Assembly (NCBI GenBank): GCA_030608985.1
Contig: JAUWDC010000131.1
Coordinates: forward strand, 1-5,075
Direction of reading: 5' to 3'
Length of the DNA: 5,075 nt
Source of the DNA: Desulfobia sp.
GTDB taxonomy: Bacteria > Desulfobacterota > Desulfobulbia > Desulfobulbales > SURF-16
Within the stretch, counting starts at the first letter, position 1, and every line of letters begins with the position of its first letter. The notes under the pieces were generated by a model. That model was not told the DNA's origin. It ran no database searches and was given only the letters and a program-made list of their open reading frames with translations. The position numbers and the translations under genes were made by a program. Positions 1-5,075 of the stretch are shown in pieces.

Positions 1-2345
1 ATGTCACTGAGAAAACGAAAAGCAAATCGCAATTGCGAAAATTCTGTCGAAATCATTTTATAGCGTACCAGAGGATGCGGGAATGGCACGATATACATAA
101 ACAAATTTGGGGCGTGCTTGCAAGCCAGGGTCGCGGGAAGAAATCAGGAAGACAGCATCCTTTCCTGAAGTCATCTTGCCGGAGCAATAAAGAGAACGTT
201 CATTCCGGGAAGAAAATAGGACGGAAAAAGGATGGTTCCGATGGCATAGGGGGAAAATACAAAGGCGGTTATGATGTTATCCACCAATCAATATTGTCCG
301 GAAATCTGCGTAATATCGGCTTGAAAAAAGAAAAAAATATCTATCAGGGCGGGCAGGGAAAGGAGTTGATGGTTTTTCCTGGATCTGGCCAGTTCGGCCA
401 TGGAGGCCAATGGATGATGGCCGCGGAGTTAGTGGAGACGAGTAGGCTTTTTGCCCGCATTGTCGCCACGATTAAACCGGAGTGGATCGAATCGTTGGCT
501 GGAAAGTTATGCCGGTCAAGTTACTCGTCGGCCCATTGGGAAAAACGTCGTGGGCAGGTTGTTGCCCTGGAGAAAGTCACACTCTACGGACTTGTCATTG
601 TTGCAGGACGTCGGGTCAATTACGGACCAATTAATCCGGAGGAGGCCCGACAGATATTTATACAATCTGCTCTTGTGGAAGGAGAACTCGGCGTCCAGAA
701 GTTTTCTTTTTTGGAGAAGAACCAAAAGCTTGTAAAAAAACTGGAGGGGTTTGAAAATCGAGTTCGGCGGCGTGATATTCTTGTGGATGACTATGACCTG
801 TATGAGTTTTATGAAAGCCGTATTCCTGTAAGGATAGTGAATCGAGCTGCTCTCAAACGCCTGATAAAAAAAGGGGGATCGGATGATTTCCTTTTGATGA
901 CAAAGGAAGATATTTTAAAGGAACTCCCCGAGGCAGAGGAGCTCACGGATTTCCCAACAAAGATCAAGGTAGGAGAGTTTACTCTTCCTCTTTCATATAC
1001 ATTTCAACCCGGCAGTGATAAGGATGGTGTAACAGTTCATATACCCACTGATTTGCTGGGCCATATTAATCAGAAGCAATTTGACTGGCTCGTCCCTGGA
1101 CTGCTTCTTGAAAAGGTTGTTTTTTTACTCAAAGGGTTACCTAAATCGATCCGGCGTCAGCTCATTCCTGTTCCCCAGACTGCCCAGCAGCTTCTGGGGG
1201 AATTAACACCGTTTAAAGGATCCCTTTTTCATCAACTCGAAGAGGTAATATATAAAAAATTCAGAGTGCGTGTTGATGACCCATCGTCCTGGCCTGTCGA
1301 CGGGTTGCCCTCACATCTTACAATGCGTTTTGCCATAATAAATGAGAAAGGCAAGGAGATCGCAGCAACAAGAAATTTTAGTGATCTTCTTAGGACGGAT
1401 CAGCCTCGAACCGGAGGATCTGGATTACAAAAAGTAAAGAAAAAATGGGAGAAAGCAGATATCACCCAGTGGGATTTTCCCGGACTTCCTGAACGTATTC
1501 CCCTTAAAGATCGCGATGGTCGCCTTACAGGATTTGCCTGGCCTGGTCTTGTTGAAAGTGACGGGCAGATATCCCTTCAGCTTTTTACCAGTCAAGACGA
1601 TGCCAGGGAAAAAACAAGAACCGGTCTGGCTTCATTGTATCGATTGCATTTCCCCAGGCAATGGAAAGAGGGGAAGAAAGATTTTGTGATACCAAGGGCC
1701 CATTGGGCTTTGTATGAAGGCCTGGGAACTCATGAGGAGATAAATAAAGATATCTTTACTTTTGTCATCGCTGAAATATTTCAGACTCACTCCGGCTCTA
1801 TTCCTTGCAAAGATGATTTTAATAAACGTATTTGTTTTGTAAAAGAACATGGACTCTACACCCCGGGTAAAAAAATCCTGAAAGAGATTGTTGAGCTTTT
1901 ACAGCAGCGAAGAAGTGTCCTCGACGCCATCGGGAAATTTGAAGAGAGTGCAAAGGGACACAACAAAAAGGCATGCCTTCTCTTCAGGGAGCAGGTGAAA
2001 GAACTTCTTCCTCCAGCTTTTCTGGACGAAATAACACGGAAAGAGTTGAACAATTTCCCCCGTTATCTTAAGGCCATCGGTATTCGGATGGAACGAAGAA
2101 TGACCAATCCTGCCAAGGATGCAGCAAAAGAAGCTCAACTGCATCCCCATGTTATTCGGTATGCAGAGTTGATGAAATGGAAAAATATCAGCAGTGAACT
2201 TCAGCAGGCAATATCTCAGTATAAACAGATGATCGAAGAGTTTAAGGTGTCACTTTTTGCCCAGGAATTAAAAACGGCATTTCCTGTCTCAACCAGAAGG
2301 CTTGAGGATAAATGGCGCGAGATTAAAGTGTTGTCTATAGAGTAA
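1..2345 (+). CDS. hrpA: ATP-dependent RNA helicase HrpA, C-terminal part (5' end beyond window)
   Basis: This is the C-terminal ~780 residues of HrpA, a cytoplasmic DEAH-box RNA helicase of about 1300 residues in E. coli, where it is linked to mRNA processing and to rescue of stalled or collided ribosomes. The frame (first full codon at nt 3) is open to the left edge. It already matches HrpA just inside it: LRKFCR, then MREWHDIH near nt 75-100, against E. coli RRLCR and VREWQDI from memory. Next come the FPGSG motif (375-389), AAELVETSRLFAR, and an OB-fold region with EKVTLYGL (570-593), VNYGPI (615-632) and FIQSALVEGE (657-686). DUF3418 follows from RRRDILVDD (765-791) to the end, with DGVTVHIP near 1025-1048 and MIEEFKVSLFAQEL near 2229-2270. 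The ATP-binding and DEAH motor domains would lie upstream, so integrity of the whole gene cannot be judged. No frameshift or internal stop is visible. The TTG at 33 and later ATGs are internal codons, not starts. An unusual basic insert lies at about 129-269. Family assignment is secure; the role here is inferred from homology. Confidence 0.95.
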   Translation, partial: VTEKTKSKSQLRKFCRNHFIAYQRMREWHDIHKQIWGVLASQGRGKKSGRQHPFLKSSCRSNKENVHSGKKIGRKKDGSDGIGGKYKGGYDVIHQSILSGNLRNIGLKKEKNIYQGGQGKELMVFPGSGQFGHGGQWMMAAELVETSRLFARIVATIKPEWIESLAGKLCRSSYSSAHWEKRRGQVVALEKVTLYGLVIVAGRRVNYGPINPEEARQIFIQSALVEGELGVQKFSFLEKNQKLVKKLEGFENRVRRRDILVDDYDLYEFYESRIPVRIVNRAALKRLIKKGGSDDFLLMTKEDILKELPEAEELTDFPTKIKVGEFTLPLSYTFQPGSDKDGVTVHIPTDLLGHINQKQFDWLVPGLLLEKVVFLLKGLPKSIRRQLIPVPQTAQQLLGELTPFKGSLFHQLEEVIYKKFRVRVDDPSSWPVDGLPSHLTMRFAIINEKGKEIAATRNFSDLLRTDQPRTGGSGLQKVKKKWEKADITQWDFPGLPERIPLKDRDGRLTGFAWPGLVESDGQISLQLFTSQDDAREKTRTGLASLYRLHFPRQWKEGKKDFVIPRAHWALYEGLGTHEEINKDIFTFVIAEIFQTHSGSIPCKDDFNKRICFVKEHGLYTPGKKILKEIVELLQQRRSVLDAIGKFEESAKGHNKKACLLFREQVKELLPPAFLDEITRKELNNFPRYLKAIGIRMERRMTNPAKDAAKEAQLHPHVIRYAELMKWKNISSELQQAISQYKQMIEEFKVSLFAQELKTAFPVSTRRLEDKWREIKVLSIE
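129..269 (+). other. Lineage-specific basic insertion within HrpA
   Basis: Between the conserved MREWHDIH block and the conserved YDVIHQSIL block lie about 46 residues. E. coli HrpA, recalled from memory, has only about 9 there. The segment is rich in Lys, Arg, Gly and Ser, which suggests a disordered surface loop. It carries GKKSGR and GKKIGR 24 residues apart, encoded by 16-nt imperfect direct repeats (134-149 and 206-221, 14 of 16 identical). A 7-bp inverted repeat TCAGGAA/TTCCTGA (144-150 and 162-168) lies inside it. The frame stays open throughout. Boundaries are approximate, and loop length may simply vary in this family. Confidence 0.55.
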
Positions 2346-2437
2346 ATGGCTGATAGTATTCGTTTGCACTTATTAAGTTCACAGTCATTCATGGATTGTT
2401 ACTGCGTAATGTCACACTGTTTAATAGGAGGGATGAT
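2346..2437 (+). other. hrpA to AsmA-family spacer
   Basis: This 92-nt spacer has no hairpin followed by a T-run, so I see no intrinsic terminator after hrpA. A TTGCAC near 2365 has no good -10 partner at normal spacing, and no promoter can be supported. Read-through from hrpA into the downstream pair is therefore possible. The only clear element is the Shine-Dalgarno at its 3' end. Confidence 0.5.
2426..2432 (+). promoter_or_regulatory. Strong Shine-Dalgarno for the AsmA-family gene
   Basis: AGGAGGG sits 5 nt before the ATG at 2438 and is nearly perfectly complementary to the 16S rRNA 3' end. It fixes the start at 2438 rather than at the upstream in-frame TTG (2396). The residues that would lie between the two look unrelated to AsmA, and the membrane anchor begins directly after the ATG at 2438. 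Confidence 0.85.
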
Positions 2438-4252
2438 ATGAATAAAGTCATTAAGGTACTAGCCGCCATTGTTATTTTGCTTGCCCTTGTTGCTGTCGGG
2501 TTGACAGTTTTTGTCAAGATGTACCTGACCGATGAACGGTTGAGCGCACTTATTGTGCCCCATGCGGAAAAGGCTTTAGGACGGCAGGTTGAGCTTGGCA
2601 AAATTAATGTGAGTTTGCTGAAAGGTATTACCGTCAATGATTTTACTGTCAAAGAAGCAGATGGCAACACTGACTTTGTCCGCATCAAAGGTTTTATCCT
2701 TCGCTATGAACTCATGCCCATTCTCCAGAAAAAATTGGTGGTAAGTGAAATCCAACTTGTGGAGCCGCAGATCATTCTCTCAAGGGATAAAACTGGGAAT
2801 TTTAATTTTTCTTCCCTCCCGATGCTTGAAAAGGCTGTTAAGGCAGATGAAAAGAAGAAAGCTCCCACCACCTCTCAGGCGGTCGCCATTCCTATTGCCC
2901 TAACTATGGATACCATCAAGGTGAGTAAGGCAAGGGTCACAGTGACTGATGCCCGTGGTGAAATTCCTGATGTTGATACTCTTGCTGACCTTGTTGTCTC
3001 GGTAAATATGGGCCATGATCTGGCCTCTCTTCGCTATAATGGAACTCTTACTTTTTCAAGTGATGCCAAGTATCAGGGTGTGCAGCCACATGTGACAGGG
3101 AAAATAGATTTTGATAACAATCAAGTTTCCTATGGCATTGATGTGAAACTTGATAAGGAAGCTATTCGATTAGCAGGTGCTGTTCAGGGATATATGAAAA
3201 CCCCTGATATTGAACTGAATGTCTCCAGTAAGAGCCTTAATATTGACCACTTAATGGCCCTGACTGCAGGACTGGGAGAAACAGCAAAACATGCTGGTGT
3301 CTCCAAACAAACAAGCACTACGAAAAAGAAAACAGACAAAAAGTCTGCCAAGTCAATTGGTTCTCAGCTACCCGCAGGCCTGAAGGTGCATGGCCAGGTG
3401 CAGATTGCAGAAGCGATGTATAAGAATCTTCCTGTTCGCGATTTCCAACTCGATTATCTTTTGGAAAACAATATCTTCACTGTTAGTCGGTTCATCACCA
3501 AGACAGCTGGTGGTGAAATACACAAAAATATTGAATTGGATTTAAACCAAGTCGAACTAGCGTATAAAGGGCAGTTAGAAGTTAAAGCAATTCAAATGGA
3601 CCAGCTGCAGGCTGGTCTCTTCCCCCAAATTCCAGAAAGGCTTTCCGGGGCACTTTCCACAAATCTCGCCTTTTCAGGGGCTGGACTCCAGTGGCCGTCT
3701 CTGAGAGACAAACTGAATATGACTGGTGATTATACCCTGTCAAACGGCCAGTTACAGAATGTGAATATTGCCAAAACAATTGCTGAAGTGGTGGGCTTGA
3801 GTCAGCTTAAAGATATCCAGTTTAAGGATTTAAGCGGGAATATGGAGATCCATGACGGGAAAATGCTTCTGAAGTATAAGATGGACGGTCGAGATGTGTC
3901 TTTGGCAAGTGAGGAAGGAGTTGTTTCCCTTGATGGAACCGCAGTTGATATGCCTTTTCACCTGACCTTTTCTCCGGAAATAAGCGAGAAGCTGAAACAG
4001 CGTAGTGCCCTCGCCAATTATCTTACCGATGATACAGGCCAGACTTCGATGCATCTTAAAGTGACAGGAAGTGTGAGAAAACCACGGGTGACACTGGATA
4101 GCAGCGGAGTTCAAAAACAGGTGACTGATACGTTGAAAAAGAAAGCATTCGAGGAATTAGACAGGGCTCTTGAATCTGAGGAGCAGGATACAGATAAATC
4201 GGACCCGGTCGCTATTGGTCGGGAATTATTAAAAGGATTTTTTGGACAGTAA
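2438..4252 (+). CDS. AsmA family envelope protein
   Basis: This 604-residue protein belongs to the AsmA superfamily (AsmA, YhdP, TamB, YdbH and relatives). These are inner-membrane-anchored periplasmic proteins connected with outer-membrane assembly and phospholipid transport between membranes. Residues about 4-27 form one hydrophobic anchor (VLAAIVILLALVAVGLTVFV) after a short basic N-terminus, so the bulk should be periplasmic. Residues 48-71 (GRQVELGKINVSLLKGITV and onward) match the AsmA N-terminal signature. SEIQLVEPQIILSRDKTGNFNF (103-124 region) is the typical next block. Lys-rich linkers at about 131-145 and 285-307 separate beta-rich stretches. The C-terminal part (about 400-555) matches the AsmA-like C-terminal domain, with LSGALSTNLAFSG, NGQLQNVNIAKTIAEV, DLSGNMEIHDGK and VTGSVRKPRVTLD. 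It ends in the charged tail and GRELLKGFFGQ common in shorter relatives. The start is set by a strong Shine-Dalgarno sequence. The gene is close behind hrpA and abuts the next gene. It should not be called asmA itself, because orthology to E. coli AsmA is not shown. Confidence 0.9.
   Translation: MNKVIKVLAAIVILLALVAVGLTVFVKMYLTDERLSALIVPHAEKALGRQVELGKINVSLLKGITVNDFTVKEADGNTDFVRIKGFILRYELMPILQKKLVVSEIQLVEPQIILSRDKTGNFNFSSLPMLEKAVKADEKKKAPTTSQAVAIPIALTMDTIKVSKARVTVTDARGEIPDVDTLADLVVSVNMGHDLASLRYNGTLTFSSDAKYQGVQPHVTGKIDFDNNQVSYGIDVKLDKEAIRLAGAVQGYMKTPDIELNVSSKSLNIDHLMALTAGLGETAKHAGVSKQTSTTKKKTDKKSAKSIGSQLPAGLKVHGQVQIAEAMYKNLPVRDFQLDYLLENNIFTVSRFITKTAGGEIHKNIELDLNQVELAYKGQLEVKAIQMDQLQAGLFPQIPERLSGALSTNLAFSGAGLQWPSLRDKLNMTGDYTLSNGQLQNVNIAKTIAEVVGLSQLKDIQFKDLSGNMEIHDGKMLLKYKMDGRDVSLASEEGVVSLDGTAVDMPFHLTFSPEISEKLKQRSALANYLTDDTGQTSMHLKVTGSVRKPRVTLDSSGVQKQVTDTLKKKAFEELDRALESEEQDTDKSDPVAIGRELLKGFFGQ
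4231..4237 (+). promoter_or_regulatory. Candidate Shine-Dalgarno inside the AsmA-family gene end
   Basis: AAAAGGA lies in the last codons of the AsmA-family gene. It is 4 nt before TTG 4242 but 16 nt before ATG 4254. The spacing therefore favours the TTG, while codon type and family N-termini favour the ATG. A weaker GGA at 4244-4246 is 7 nt before the ATG. Reinitiation by ribosomes finishing the upstream gene may make a strong site unnecessary. Confidence 0.4.
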
Positions 4253-4253
4253 T

Positions 4254-4946
4254 ATGGAACAACTTTCGCAGCTTGTAGATACGATTTCCTTGAGTATGGG
4301 AGCGGCATGGGCCAGTGGTGTTAATCTCTATGCCACGATCCTGGCATTGGGCATAATGGGGGCTACAGGGAATATGACCCTTCCTCCTGATTTGCAGATT
4401 TTGACCAACCCTCTGGTTATCGGTGCAGCCGGCCTCATGTTTGTTATAGAATTCGTAGCTGATAAAATACCTGGAGTTGATACTGGCTGGGATGCTATTC
4501 ATACATTTATTCGAATTCCTGCCGGTGCAATGCTTGCCGCTGGTGCCGTCGGAGATGTGAATACGGCTGTCTCGCTCAGCGCCGCAATACTGGGCGGTTC
4601 TATTGCCGCCGGAACTCATGCTGCAAAGGCCGGAACCAGGGTAATGATCAATGCTTCTCCTGAACCTTTTACCAACTGGGCTGCTTCTCTCACCGAAGAC
4701 GTCGCGGTCATTGGCGGCATTTGGCTTGCTCTTCATAATCCCTTGCTGTTTCTGGTCTTGCTGATCTGCTTTATCATTCTTATGATCTGGCTGCTGCCGA
4801 AACTGTGGCAGGCAATTAAGTCAGTTTTCAGGACAATTGGCAGGCTTTTTGGCAGAAAAGAACCGGAACCGCCCCTCGACGGCAACAGTGTTGGAAACGT
4901 GCAAGAAGGGACTGATGGCAACATTCATGTGGATAAGCAATCCTGA
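4254..4946 (+). CDS. DUF4126-type multi-pass membrane protein
   Basis: This 230-residue hydrophobic protein resembles the DUF4126 family, whose biochemical function is unknown to me. Predicted membrane segments by eye are about residues 12-36, 52-70, 86-121 (probably a hairpin rich in Gly and Ala) and 149-185. The family-like core is the GVNLYAT block (22-28), the run from FVADKIPGVD (67-76) through WDAIHTFIRIPAGA (79-92), and SPEPFTNW plus SLTEDV (135-150). A basic, then acidic and polar tail (about 187-230) follows the last helix and is probably cytosolic or periplasmic and disordered. The ATG at 4254 begins one base after the upstream TAA. A TTG at 4242 would add MDSN and overlap the AsmA-family gene by 11 bp. 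Either way the two genes look translationally coupled, which suggests a joint envelope role. Family recognition rests on motifs seen by eye. Confidence 0.85.
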   Translation: MEQLSQLVDTISLSMGAAWASGVNLYATILALGIMGATGNMTLPPDLQILTNPLVIGAAGLMFVIEFVADKIPGVDTGWDAIHTFIRIPAGAMLAAGAVGDVNTAVSLSAAILGGSIAAGTHAAKAGTRVMINASPEPFTNWAASLTEDVAVIGGIWLALHNPLLFLVLLICFIILMIWLLPKLWQAIKSVFRTIGRLFGRKEPEPPLDGNSVGNVQEGTDGNIHVDKQS

Positions 4947-5075
4947 GCTATAGGGCATCAAATAGGAATACCGGTAACCAGGCATCTTTATTGTTCACCT
5001 ACATTTTTCTTTTTCTGATACTTTCCGGTTCCGGATCGTTGCTGCCTGTGGCAAAAAAGTAGGATGTTTATGACC
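4947..5075. other. Non-coding tail after the DUF4126 gene
   Basis: These 129 nt hold no recognisable gene. They contain a T-rich tract (about 5003-5015, not preceded by a stem), a TTCCGG direct duplication (5023-5034), and a weak pairing of CCGGTAACC (4971-4979) with GGTTCCGG (5027-5034) that needs one bulge and has a 47-nt loop. None makes a convincing intrinsic terminator. AGGATG (5061-5066) followed by an ATG at 5070 could open another gene just outside the window. Confidence 0.5.

Noticed and set aside
116..125. Perfect 10-nt palindrome GCTTGCAAGC as an operator
   Set aside because: It sits within the hrpA coding sequence with no promoter nearby. A single 10-nt palindrome is expected by chance at this length scale.
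866..877. A7G5 run (A AAA AAA then GGGGG) as a programmed frameshift or slippage site in hrpA
   Set aside because: The zero frame continues through conserved HrpA sequence. A -1 shift would hit TGA at 884 after a few codons, and no adjacent stimulatory stem is obvious. Polymerase slippage is possible, but nothing supports a function.
33..2345. A complete protein starting at TTG 33
   Set aside because: The frame is open upstream to the window edge, and HrpA similarity begins right at this point in the middle of the known protein, so 33 is an internal codon.
4212..4736. 174-residue open frame on the - strand
   Set aside because: It lies antisense to the clear DUF4126 gene and the AsmA end. 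Its composition is Cys/Arg/Ser/His-rich with no recognisable motif or ribosome-binding context, as expected of a shadow frame.
4971..5034. Intrinsic terminator after the DUF4126 gene
   Set aside because: The only pairing found is 8 bp with a bulge and a 47-nt loop, and the T-rich tract is in the loop, not after the stem.
4991..5062. Short hydrophobic peptide frame resembling a signal peptide (TTG start, 23 residues)
   Set aside because: It has no Shine-Dalgarno at usable spacing and no ATG. The hydrophobicity follows from the T-rich tract.

Overview
The window holds three co-directional protein-coding genes on the + strand with little spacing. All look like chromosomal housekeeping or cell-envelope genes of a Gram-negative bacterium. 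The base composition (mid-range GC by eye), an HrpA with the DUF3418 C-terminus, and an AsmA-type envelope protein fit the Proteobacteria/Desulfobacterota. A delta-type lineage is my guess, not a demonstrated placement. I see no transposase, phage gene, CRISPR array, tRNA or rRNA.

Left part (1-2345): the 3' portion of hrpA, a DEAH-box RNA helicase. The reading frame is open to the left edge and already matches HrpA there. The helicase motor therefore lies outside the window, and the gene is cut by the window rather than shown to be broken. What remains is the end of the helicase-associated region, the OB-fold and the long DUF3418 domain. A Lys/Gly/Ser-rich segment of about 37 extra residues (about nt 129-269) interrupts an otherwise well-conserved stretch and is the most unusual detail in the window.

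Middle (2346-4252): a 92-nt gap with a strong Shine-Dalgarno sequence leads into a 604-residue AsmA-family protein. It has one N-terminal membrane anchor and a large, probably periplasmic, body. Such proteins are linked to outer-membrane assembly and to phospholipid movement between the membranes.

Right part (4242/4254-4946): a DUF4126-type multi-pass membrane protein of about 230 residues starts one base after the AsmA stop codon, or overlaps it if a TTG start is used. The two genes are almost certainly co-transcribed and probably translationally coupled, which suggests a shared role in the envelope. The last 129 nt contain no recognisable gene, only a T-rich tract and a possible ribosome-binding site and ATG at the very edge.

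I found no convincing new system. The points worth a second look are the HrpA insertion, the tight AsmA/DUF4126 pairing and the start-codon ambiguity of the third gene.
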